From Bacillus canaveralius (GTDB taxonomy: Bacteria; Bacillota; Bacilli; Bacillales; Cytobacillaceae), in NCBI RefSeq assembly GCF_002860125.1, contig NZ_PGVA01000019.1:1-57705 (forward strand): a DNA stretch of 57,705 bases, given 5' to 3'. The first letter of the stretch is position 1, and every line of letters starts with the position of its first letter. Positions 33,661 to 41,305 of the stretch are shown piece by piece. Both the position numbers and the translations under genes were made by a program. The notes under the pieces were generated by a model. That model was given only the letters and a program-made list of their open reading frames with translations. It was not told the origin of the DNA and searched no databases.

Positions 33661-35229
33661 TTACAATTTGAATTTTGCCATATAATCAAGCAGTTTATTA
33701 GATATATCGGATAGTTCACTTGATTGTCCATGCAGAGATTGCAGTAAGTCGGAAAGAGTAATCGTGACGTCTGTTGTCGCAGCTGTACGGTCATTTGCTA
33801 CTTCTCTCATCGCATCTAACCGATCAAGAATATATTTCACTTTCGGATTATCTTTAAATGAATCAAGTATCTCTACAATTTCATCCATAAATGATGTAAT
33901 TTCATACAATTGATCCCTTGATTTCATTGTTGCTTCCGTTGACAATCCATACATTTTTTCAATGGATTGAGATGCTTCAGCTTCCAGCAGGATTGAAAGA
34001 CGCTGTGTTTTGGTTGCTTGCTCTTGAGTATCTTTGATGAGTTTATTTAGTCTTTCTGCCATTCGATTCGTACTATGAGATAGCTGCTCCAATTCACTTC
34101 TGTCATTCACTTCACTTTTTGCTGTTAAATCTCCCGCTTCCAGCAGCTTAATTTGCTGAATGATTTTTTGAATATTTTCATAGATACGATTGAAAAATCC
34201 AAATGATAATAAGAAAAGACCGAGCAACGATACTAATCCTGTAACAAACAGAATGATCGAGTGACGGTAGAGAGGATCCGTCATTTCTGCATAATCGAGG
34301 GCGATATAGATCACTTGATTATTTTTTATCGGTATAAAAAGTTTTAAAACTTTTTCACCCTTAATGTTTTGAACATAACTGTGTTTTTCTGGATAATTCG
34401 CTAAATTCTTAAGCAATTGAATATCTTTCTTTGTTTCAAACTTAAAATGACCATGAACCACTTTTTTCATTGGAGGCCAATATTGTTCCGCCAATTCCGG
34501 GTTTTCAAACACTTTAGGATCTAAGACAGCAATTTCTTTGATAAAGGAATTCTCTTTGACCATTGTTTCAATCCAGGAATCGGGTCCTATGTCTTGCGTG
34601 AATTGATATACTTCATTCGCTTCAATATACGGATTTACAAAATAATCCGTTCCTTCCGGATGGTAGTAAGCATACTTAAAAAATAAAGGTTGGTCTTCAT
34701 AAGTCCCGGACATCATGATAGGCAGAACCAGCAAACCTTTCTCCGTATAGGCACCAGGCACGGTCGGATCTTTGCCGTTCAACATATCATCCGATGCTTG
34801 ATAGACGATTTCACCAAAATTCTTTGTACTAAACCCTATTTCTTTTTGGTCTGTAGCTTTTACAGCCACAATATCATTGTCTACTCTTGTAAAAATAGTT
34901 AATCCCGAGAGATTTAACTTTTCTTTTATTTGGATAAGTTCTTCAGTTGTAATATCTTCAGCCTTTTCCTTACCCAACATATCACCAATATGTTTAGCAT
35001 AACCAAACATTTTCAAATCAATTTGGTGTTCAATACTTTTCGCTGCTAAATCTGTTTCTTCTATCCCCTGGTTTATACTATCAGCTATCAATGATGATTG
35101 GGTGTCTATTTCATAATCAATTTGTTTATCCATAAAGTATAACTGTATTCCACCAGATAGGACGGTAATCAAGATAAGGACGGATAAAATCCGGGTCAAC
35201 AGTTGTTTGCGTAGTGACGTTTGTTTCAT
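33661..35229 (-). CDS. Membrane receptor with Cache-like and HAMP domains, lacking the chemoreceptor tip
   Basis: This protein of about 522 aa has a first membrane helix (about 8-30), an extracytoplasmic sensor of about 290 residues of Cache type, a second helix (about 325-345; ILFVTGLVSLLGLFLLSFGF), a HAMP domain (about 345-400) and a helical cytoplasmic tail. The tail ends like a chemoreceptor (LLDYMAKFKL), but the central highly conserved hairpin tip that binds CheA/CheW is absent. It has no kinase or phosphatase domain. Its position before the STAS and PP2C genes suggests it signals through them. ATG 35229 follows AGAGGAG. Confidence 0.82.
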   Translation of the reverse strand: MKQTSLRKQLLTRILSVLILITVLSGGIQLYFMDKQIDYEIDTQSSLIADSINQGIEETDLAAKSIEHQIDLKMFGYAKHIGDMLGKEKAEDITTEELIQIKEKLNLSGLTIFTRVDNDIVAVKATDQKEIGFSTKNFGEIVYQASDDMLNGKDPTVPGAYTEKGLLVLPIMMSGTYEDQPLFFKYAYYHPEGTDYFVNPYIEANEVYQFTQDIGPDSWIETMVKENSFIKEIAVLDPKVFENPELAEQYWPPMKKVVHGHFKFETKKDIQLLKNLANYPEKHSYVQNIKGEKVLKLFIPIKNNQVIYIALDYAEMTDPLYRHSIILFVTGLVSLLGLFLLSFGFFNRIYENIQKIIQQIKLLEAGDLTAKSEVNDRSELEQLSHSTNRMAERLNKLIKDTQEQATKTQRLSILLEAEASQSIEKMYGLSTEATMKSRDQLYEITSFMDEIVEILDSFKDNPKVKYILDRLDAMREVANDRTAATTDVTITLSDLLQSLHGQSSELSDISNKLLDYMAKFKL

Positions 35230-35260
35230 TACAAGGAAACTCCTCTTTATCATTAATGTT

Positions 35261-36733
35261 TTATTTTGTTAAAGCTAATTTACGAAGTGATACTTTATCG
35301 GTCTTCCCCTGAACGATCGGAATTTCGTCTATAAACTTAATTTGGTCAGGTACCTTATATCTTGCAATATTTGCATGGCAATAATTGATTAGTTCCTTGA
35401 CATCGATATCATCTTGATCTTTGACAATGTAAGCTACAATTTGCTCCCCGTATACAGAATGGGGTACTCCAACAACAACAGATTTTTGTACACTTGGATG
35501 ACTGTTTAGAAACCTTTCAATTTCACCCGGTATAACTTGTTGCCCGCCTTTTTTAATCATGTCTTTCTTTCGGCCGATAATTTCGATTTTCCCATCAACT
35601 GTTACCTTTGCTAAATCTCCTGAGTAAAACCAATTATCTGAGTAAACTTCTGCTGTCAGGTCGGGGCGTTTATAATAACCCAAGAACTCATTTCCATTTT
35701 TAAAAAGAAGTTCTCCGATCCCGTCATCTGATTGTGCCACCGCTTTATACTCAACATTAGGAACGAGAGACCAATTTAGACCCTCCCGTATATCTTTTTC
35801 CGTATACATGATGCAGCCTAATTCTGAAAACCCATAAAATCCTCTCATCAAGCTTCTTGTGTTTGAAACGGAAGCAATAAAATCATCTGAAATCGCTTCA
35901 CCAGCCAGGGTGATCAACTCCAATGGCTCTAATGCTGAACTTCCGGAACTTTTACAGAATAAGTCCAATGCTCTAAATAACGAAGGAGTGGTAATTAATT
36001 TTCGACACGGTTTTTCTTCAACCAACTTTATAATGTCTGGAAAACTAAAAGACTCTGTCATGACGATGTGATATTGGGAATGCAGGCTTGACAACAACCA
36101 GCAAAGCCCAAATAATCCAGACGCAGGAGCCATGATAAACACATCATCTTCTTCGGAAATTTCATTCACGAAACGGTACGATAGATCTGCGGTTCTGACA
36201 AGATTCATGTCACATACAATCCCCTTTGGTGTACCTGTACTTCCAGAAGTGCATCCAATAATGTGAATACCCTCATTTTCCAAGGGGCGTGTTTCTCCAA
36301 AAATCGTGTTTATTTCCCAGGAAAGATTGTCATCAGATTCAAAAATGTGCGTTTCTTTACCACTTGAATCAGCCCACGAATTTACAGCTGCTGCTAAATG
36401 AAAGCCCTGGTGATTTTTTACTGTAAATACGATATGCGGATCTGAAAAATCTAAAACTGCGAGTAAGTCATCTTTTCTTAGCAGGGGACTTAACGGAATG
36501 ATGATGCCTCCTAATTTACTAATCGCAAGGACTATCGATATGAAACTATCTACCTTTGGTACAATGACAGCTACTTTTTTATTCTTGATTTCACCTAATG
36601 GCTTCAACAAATCTACATATCGATTGACATCATTATGGATATTCAAATATGTATAATCAACGCTCTGGGTGGATAATATCGTTTTATTCAAATCTAGTTC
36701 TTGTTCAAATATCCATTCATAAAAATTGTTCAT
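35261..36733 (-). CDS. Adenylate-forming (AMP-binding) ligase
   Basis: This 490-aa ANL-superfamily enzyme activates a carboxylic acid as acyl-AMP and probably loads it on the neighbouring carrier protein. It has the P-loop GCTSGSTGTPKG (160-171), GFSELG (A5), YSGDLAKV (A7), GRKKDMIKKGG (A8 hinge) and a C-terminal Lys in GKTDKVS (A10). There are no fused condensation or thioesterase domains. The gene ends 31 bases before the receptor and begins 3 bases after the carrier-protein stop. The acid substrate cannot be predicted. AGGGAG precedes the ATG. Confidence 0.9.
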   Translation of the reverse strand: MNNFYEWIFEQELDLNKTILSTQSVDYTYLNIHNDVNRYVDLLKPLGEIKNKKVAVIVPKVDSFISIVLAISKLGGIIIPLSPLLRKDDLLAVLDFSDPHIVFTVKNHQGFHLAAAVNSWADSSGKETHIFESDDNLSWEINTIFGETRPLENEGIHIIGCTSGSTGTPKGIVCDMNLVRTADLSYRFVNEISEEDDVFIMAPASGLFGLCWLLSSLHSQYHIVMTESFSFPDIIKLVEEKPCRKLITTPSLFRALDLFCKSSGSSALEPLELITLAGEAISDDFIASVSNTRSLMRGFYGFSELGCIMYTEKDIREGLNWSLVPNVEYKAVAQSDDGIGELLFKNGNEFLGYYKRPDLTAEVYSDNWFYSGDLAKVTVDGKIEIIGRKKDMIKKGGQQVIPGEIERFLNSHPSVQKSVVVGVPHSVYGEQIVAYIVKDQDDIDVKELINYCHANIARYKVPDQIKFIDEIPIVQGKTDKVSLRKLALTK

Positions 36734-36736
36734 GAA

Positions 36737-36967
36737 TTAAATCTCCCTCATTATCATTTGATATAGATTCCCGACTGTTCTAAAATCTTCATTACTCTGT
36801 ATCCGTGGGTAATCAATTCCGTATTTAGAGGAAACTTCCACGATCAGATTGACCAATTGTAATGAGTCAACATTTAAATCATCACGGAGCGAAGAATTCT
36901 TTTCGATCTTTTCCAATGGAAGATTTAGAACATCCGATATAAAATGACGAAAATCTTCATAACTCAT
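36737..36967 (-). CDS. Free-standing acyl/peptidyl carrier protein
   Basis: This 76-aa four-helix carrier has the phosphopantetheine attachment serine, Ser35, in NVDSLQLVNL. It is not the fatty-acid AcpP, whose motif is usually GADSLDTVE. It lies 3 bases from the ligase gene and 3 bases from the hydrolase gene, so the three form a minimal load-and-release unit. AAGGAGG precedes the ATG. Confidence 0.93.
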   Translation of the reverse strand: MSYEDFRHFISDVLNLPLEKIEKNSSLRDDLNVDSLQLVNLIVEVSSKYGIDYPRIQSNEDFRTVGNLYQMIMREI

Positions 36968-36970
36968 CTA

Positions 36971-38014
36971 TTAAACCTCCTTCTCAGTTGCAAACCATTT
37001 CATTGATTTTTCACGAATTTCAGCTAGTTTATAATTGCAACAATGCCCTTCTTCTTCGTATTCAACCAAGCGTTTACCCTGAGGTAGTTGCTCGTACAAG
37101 TGATAAATATTACTGTCGGACACCATTACATCTTGTTTTCCATGAAATAGCATAACAGGATTTCGAAATGGCAACAGTTCAAAAGCTGGTAAAGCTTTTT
37201 CCTCTTTTAAAACAAAACGGGTTCGCTCAACAAAATAATCTGGTAATGTAATTGCTTCGCCGATAAACGCAGGGGACACAGCCACTGTTTTATTTACTTT
37301 CGGATTGCAACTTCCATATAACGCCCATGCTGCGCCTGAACTAGTGCCAAATAGGTTGATTGGCAGGTTCGGGAATGTGTTTGAAGAAAAGTCTATCACG
37401 TCATCAATAAATGCTTCCCAACGCTTAGTTGTGCCCCGCAACCCTTCAAAAGTGAATGTTTGTCCCTGTCCTGGTCCATCAAAACTGACTACTATATATC
37501 CTTTACTTATGAAGTCAAGCTCGTAAGTAAATAATTCCTCTTTCGTTGAATCCAACGGGTTAATGATAATGACAACACCTGCAGGCTCGTCCGGAATACG
37601 GAGTCTTCCAAAACAATGTTGTTCTCCAATCGGAAGCTGAACATATTTTGTTTTGATTTGAGATAGTTTGTCCGCTTTTTCAAAAGCACTCAAACTAACA
37701 TTCAACCAGCCTATTTTTTCCGTCTTCCGCTCAGGAATGAGCCATTGCATCAGTTGATAATAAAGTCCTGCTGCCCGAAACTTCATTTCTGCTTCAGTAA
37801 AGGAATCGTTCTGCGCCAGTTTTTCCGCCTCTAAAAACTTCTTGTCCGCAAGTTTACGCCAACCATCCACCCATATATCTTTGGTTAAATAAGAAGAGCG
37901 CAATGTCTCAATATCTTGTTTTTCTACTCCGTGCACAATCCATCTATCCCAAAACCCGTCAAATAAATTGGCAGTCAGCAGAGTTTTATCGATTGTTGTT
38001 TTAGCTAATGGCAT
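36971..38014 (-). CDS. Alpha/beta hydrolase, FrsA/DUF1100-like
   Basis: This protein of about 347 aa has a helical N-terminal cap of about 130 residues and a core alpha/beta hydrolase domain. The nucleophile elbow is GTSSGAAW, the acid lies in HGKQDVMV and the histidine in EEGHCCNY, so the triad is complete. It resembles FrsA-like esterases. It may act as the thioesterase releasing the acyl group from the carrier protein, or, like RsbQ for RsbP, serve as a ligand-binding partner of the signalling proteins. ATG 38014 follows GGGGGAG and overlaps the kinase stop by 14 bases. Confidence 0.82.
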   Translation of the reverse strand: MPLAKTTIDKTLLTANLFDGFWDRWIVHGVEKQDIETLRSSYLTKDIWVDGWRKLADKKFLEAEKLAQNDSFTEAEMKFRAAGLYYQLMQWLIPERKTEKIGWLNVSLSAFEKADKLSQIKTKYVQLPIGEQHCFGRLRIPDEPAGVVIIINPLDSTKEELFTYELDFISKGYIVVSFDGPGQGQTFTFEGLRGTTKRWEAFIDDVIDFSSNTFPNLPINLFGTSSGAAWALYGSCNPKVNKTVAVSPAFIGEAITLPDYFVERTRFVLKEEKALPAFELLPFRNPVMLFHGKQDVMVSDSNIYHLYEQLPQGKRLVEYEEEGHCCNYKLAEIREKSMKWFATEKEV

Positions 38015-38993
38015 GTATCTCCCCCACCTTGTCCTTGCTGGAATCAAAAATTAATATAATTGTGGATCCCTTTGAAGAAGTAAACAAAAGGACCTGTCTA
38101 GCCATTTTCATCATCAGGGTAAACCCCTGGCCCATTGATTTTTTTGATGAGTACCCTGCTAGCAACGTATTTTTAGGTAATTCTTTCAGCGCAAACCCAG
38201 GTCCTTTATCTTCAATAACGAAGCGTATTTCATTGTTTTTTTTATCTTCGATTATCGTCAGTTTACCTTCTTCAGCATGTTTAATCGTGTTTGTAATAGC
38301 TTCTGATAAAACCAAGATCCAGCTCATAATCTTCGATTTACTGAAGCCCTTTTGTTCAAGTGTATCTTTTGCTTGATTGCGAGAGACTGGTATATCAGAA
38401 CGGTTTTTTATCTCCGTGTTGAGTAGTACGGTTCCTTCTGTGTATTTGTTGACTTCTTCATATGAAATCAGTAAAAACTGCCCTTGCGTGGCAGCATAAA
38501 TCACGTCTCGATAAACCTCCCACTCATTGTTTTCTTGTTCGTCGAAAGAAACCACATGCTTATGTTCCGTATGTTGTGGTGTAGACGTGAATACATCTTG
38601 TTTATGGATCTCATATGCTTTCAACATTGCGTTTTGTAAATCCATTTTTATATCAAGATTGATGATTTGTTGTGGAATATCTAAATGCTGTTTGTCCCAA
38701 TTGAGCATCGTGTGACTAAGCTCCAGGATTAGTTCGGTTTGGTTGTTGTTGACATCAGAATATTGTGGATTTAATCCCGCCAAGGAGCGGTTGAATACTG
38801 CATCGCCTATTTCCGGAGTGAGTCCAATATAATGACAAATTTTTCGTGCAAGAAAACCCCTTTTTGTCATCAGTTCCAGTTCTGGGTAAGATAAATCGAG
38901 TGGCTGAGGTTTGACAGGCAGATCCTCTTCAGAAGAATTTTTGATGATATTGAATAACCGCCTCAATCGCAACTCCCCCTCAAAGAATTCCAT
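38001..38993 (-). CDS. RsbW/RsbT-like serine-kinase-type ATPase with an extra N-terminal domain
   Basis: This 330-aa protein has a C-terminal GHKL ATPase domain (about 225-320): N box LSEAITNTIKHAEEG, G1 box IEDKGPGFAL and G2 box SMGQGFTLMMKMA. RsbW-type kinases with these boxes phosphorylate STAS proteins and sequester a sigma factor or other target. The N-terminal 200 residues are longer than in RsbW (about 160 aa in total) and contain a helical region of unknown type. No sigma factor gene is in the operon. It overlaps both neighbouring genes by 14 bases, indicating tight coupling between pterin and signalling genes. Confidence 0.83.
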   Translation of the reverse strand: MEFFEGELRLRRLFNIIKNSSEEDLPVKPQPLDLSYPELELMTKRGFLARKICHYIGLTPEIGDAVFNRSLAGLNPQYSDVNNNQTELILELSHTMLNWDKQHLDIPQQIINLDIKMDLQNAMLKAYEIHKQDVFTSTPQHTEHKHVVSFDEQENNEWEVYRDVIYAATQGQFLLISYEEVNKYTEGTVLLNTEIKNRSDIPVSRNQAKDTLEQKGFSKSKIMSWILVLSEAITNTIKHAEEGKLTIIEDKKNNEIRFVIEDKGPGFALKELPKNTLLAGYSSKKSMGQGFTLMMKMARQVLLFTSSKGSTIILIFDSSKDKVGEIHAIS

Positions 38994-39681
38994 TTGGCGG
39001 CATTATCGTGATTTCATCAACAACCGCTCCTGATGGTTGATTTAATAAGTAAAGAAGGTGTTTCGCCACCGTCTCAACAGGAATCATCTGCGCCAAATCG
39101 GGGGTTGGCTCAATATTTTCCCAAAATGAACTGCTGACAGAGCCTGGGAGCACAGCAGTAACTTGGACCCCTTGTCGGCGAAGTTCTGCCTGCAGAACCC
39201 GAGTTAAGCCAAGCACTCCAAATTTTGAAGCAGAATATCCTCCGCATCCAGGCAAAGCTGTTGTGCCGGCAATAGAAATCAAATTTAAAATATGGCCTTT
39301 TCCCTGCTCCGTCATATGTTTTCCAAAATATTTGCATGTCAGATAGGTACCACGTAAATTAACCGAGAGCATTTGTTCAAAATCATTTGTAGAAGAATCA
39401 ATAATACGATCAAACATCCCCACGCCAGCGCTATTAATCAATATGTCAACTGTCCCAAAATGTTGTATCGCACTTTCATAAAAGGTTTGAACCGATTGTT
39501 CACTGCTTACATCTAACGGGATTTCGAATACATTTCCCCGTATTGATGGTTGATTGCTGCGACTGCCTAACACAAGATTTGCACCGGATTGTTCTAATAA
39601 AAATGCTGTTGCTTTCCCTATTCCTTTACTAGATCCAGTAATCACAATGGTTTTGCCTTTGAATTGATTATTTTCTGCCAT
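38980..39681 (-). CDS. Short-chain dehydrogenase/reductase, sepiapterin-reductase-like by context
   Basis: This 233-aa NAD(P)H-dependent oxidoreductase has the Rossmann motif TGSSKGIGKA, the NSAG motif and the catalytic Tyr-Lys in GYSASKFG with the preceding serine in NLISIAG. By sequence it is a classical SDR. Sitting after FolE and PTPS it is the obvious candidate to reduce 6-pyruvoyl-tetrahydropterin to tetrahydrobiopterin, as sepiapterin reductase does. It lies 3 bases after the PTPS gene and overlaps the kinase gene by 14 bases. A FabG-like role is the alternative. Confidence 0.86.
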   Translation of the reverse strand: MAENNQFKGKTIVITGSSKGIGKATAFLLEQSGANLVLGSRSNQPSIRGNVFEIPLDVSSEQSVQTFYESAIQHFGTVDILINSAGVGMFDRIIDSSTNDFEQMLSVNLRGTYLTCKYFGKHMTEQGKGHILNLISIAGTTALPGCGGYSASKFGVLGLTRVLQAELRRQGVQVTAVLPGSVSSSFWENIEPTPDLAQMIPVETVAKHLLYLLNQPSGAVVDEITIMPPNGIL

Positions 39682-39684
39682 CGC

Positions 39685-40503
39685 TTATCCCTTTTCTGTT
39701 CCGAAATATTCAAAGTAATTTTTTTCAGTTTCATATAAGCCAATTTTGTAGAGATTATTCATTTTAGGGGCAAGCAAATTCCAAGTTACTACTGCGACAT
39801 TTTCCGATGTTGGATTTAATTCTTTGAATTCTTCTGTATCGAGATTTAAATGTTTATGGTCAAATCTATTGATAATTTCTTCTTCTACCGTTTTATCTAT
39901 ATCTGCAATGTTGGCGATCATTCCTGTGATTGGATCTGGAACGCCGCTAACAGTCACTTCCAAATAGTAATTATGTCCATGACCATATGGATTATTGCAC
40001 TTTCCAAATAAGCTCAGGTTTTTTTCCTCACTTAGTTGATCGCTATGTAAACGATGTGCTGTGCAAAAGTGATATTTTCTAGTTAATCGGACCATCTCGT
40101 TATCCTCTTTCTCTGAGTATAGAAAATCATTTTCATATAAACGGATTTTGTGAAGATCACAGTTATCTATCTTGTCAATGAGAGAATCCCATATGTAAGA
40201 AACGATATTTTCTGTTGTTGGAATATGTTTTTGAAAGTAATTGTTTTCTTTATTCAGGAATTTGCCGTCCAACTCAATTTGAATAAACGACTTAACGGCT
40301 GTATCGATATCTGTAATATTCACAACGATTCCGGATTTATCATTTAATTCGCCTTTAACCATTACCTCCATGGTATAGTCATGGCCATGTCCGTTAGAAT
40401 TGCTGCAGGGACCGAACATTTTTCTGTTTTGCTCTTCAGTCCAGTCATCGATGCGATAGGAATGAGCGGCTGAAAAATACAATTTCCTTGAAAGATAGAG
40501 CAT
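39685..40503 (-). CDS. Tandem 6-pyruvoyl-tetrahydropterin synthase (two PTPS domains)
   Basis: This 272-aa protein consists of two PTPS domains (about 1-130 and 136-272). Both contain the zinc histidines (His14, His39, His41; His150, His175, His177) and a C-x5-HGH motif (Cys33 and Cys169), the BH4-type pattern rather than the C-x3-HGH of QueD. Domain 2 keeps the catalytic Asp215-His216 (FDHKHLNLD) and Glu258. Domain 1 has LDGK, with Gly80 in place of the catalytic His, so it is probably inactive or structural. The substrate is dihydroneopterin triphosphate from FolE, encoded 15 bases upstream. Confidence 0.92.
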   Translation of the reverse strand: MLYLSRKLYFSAAHSYRIDDWTEEQNRKMFGPCSNSNGHGHDYTMEVMVKGELNDKSGIVVNITDIDTAVKSFIQIELDGKFLNKENNYFQKHIPTTENIVSYIWDSLIDKIDNCDLHKIRLYENDFLYSEKEDNEMVRLTRKYHFCTAHRLHSDQLSEEKNLSLFGKCNNPYGHGHNYYLEVTVSGVPDPITGMIANIADIDKTVEEEIINRFDHKHLNLDTEEFKELNPTSENVAVVTWNLLAPKMNNLYKIGLYETEKNYFEYFGTEKG

Positions 40504-40518
40504 GTCAGGAACCTCCTT

Positions 40519-41100
40519 TTAATCTCTCAGAAGAGCTCGTTCAAATTCCTCAGCTAAAGAGACATTCTCAGTAAATACACCTTTTTTTATCGTCGTCACT
40601 GTAGATGCTCCAGGCTTTTTCACTCCCCTGGCACACATACAAAGGTGTTGCCCCTCTACACTTACAATGACTCCTTCAGGGCCAAGTACATTCATGATCG
40701 AATCTGCAATTTGTTGCGTCATTCGTTCTTGAACTTGAGGTCTTTGCGATACAAGCTCAACCAGTCTGGCAAATTTACTTAAACCAACTACCCGGCCATT
40801 AGGTATGTAGCCGATATGTGCTTTACCAAAGAACGGAATAAGATGGTGTTCGCAAAAAGTATAATAGGTAATATCCTTTACAACGACCAACCCATCATAG
40901 GCTTCTTCGAAAGTTGTTGTTAATGCGGTTTCAGGATTAACTCCCACGCCTGCAAATACTTCCTTATACATTTTGGCTACGCGTTTCGGCGTATCTTTTA
41001 AGCCTTCTCTTGAAGTATCCTCGCCAATCAACTGCAGAATCGACTTCACGTTTTCTTCCATTGAATCTATTGTTGATTCTTTCTTTAATTCTACTGCCAT
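40519..41100 (-). CDS. folE: GTP cyclohydrolase I
   Basis: This 193-aa enzyme converts GTP to 7,8-dihydroneopterin triphosphate. The zinc ligands are Cys83 and His86 in FCEHHL and Cys154 in HLCMCARG; SKFARLVELVSQRPQVQE is the conserved substrate region. Length and motifs are those of bacterial FolE. Here it opens an operon with a BH4-type PTPS and an SDR rather than folate genes, so it probably serves pterin cofactor or signal synthesis; a folate-pathway copy likely exists elsewhere. TTGGAGGA precedes the ATG. The 150-bp element lies 51 bases upstream. Confidence 0.96.
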   Translation of the reverse strand: MAVELKKESTIDSMEENVKSILQLIGEDTSREGLKDTPKRVAKMYKEVFAGVGVNPETALTTTFEEAYDGLVVVKDITYYTFCEHHLIPFFGKAHIGYIPNGRVVGLSKFARLVELVSQRPQVQERMTQQIADSIMNVLGPEGVIVSVEGQHLCMCARGVKKPGASTVTTIKKGVFTENVSLAEEFERALLRD

Positions 41101-41150
41101 CTTAAATCCTCCAATTTTCCTCTAAATGATATAAGTCTTTTGTTTGCATG

Positions 41151-41300
41151 AATTTCATAAAGCGACTGTTTAACTGAAAAACGAACATATATTTAAAAAT
41201 AAGATGGTTTTATTCGTTCCCTATGGCATAGTCCTGTTTATTTAGAAAACTTCATTCGTTTTCGGTTTAGCCATTTACATTGTGAAATTTACTCATTTAT
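41151..41300 (-). repeat. 150-bp intergenic element, copy 2
   Basis: It is nearly collinear with 8401-8550 over the full length, with the same ends (AATTTCATAA and ACTCATTTA) and orientation. Read toward folE it holds ACAGGACTA and ACGAAT (41212-41237), the same sigma-H-like pair as copy 1. It occupies most of the gap between the EAL gene and folE and so probably includes the promoter of the pterin operon. Confidence 0.75.
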
Positions 41301-41305
41301 AAATC

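Noticed and set aside
38980-39681. SDR as fatty acid FabG
   Set aside because: The catalytic motifs cannot exclude it, but no fatty acid genes are present except a non-AcpP carrier protein, and position after PTPS favours a pterin reductase.
39685-40503. Assignment of the PTPS protein as QueD of queuosine synthesis
   Set aside because: Both domains have C-x5-HGH, not C-x3-HGH, no other queuosine genes are nearby, and FolE plus an SDR flank it; the BH4-type assignment fits better.
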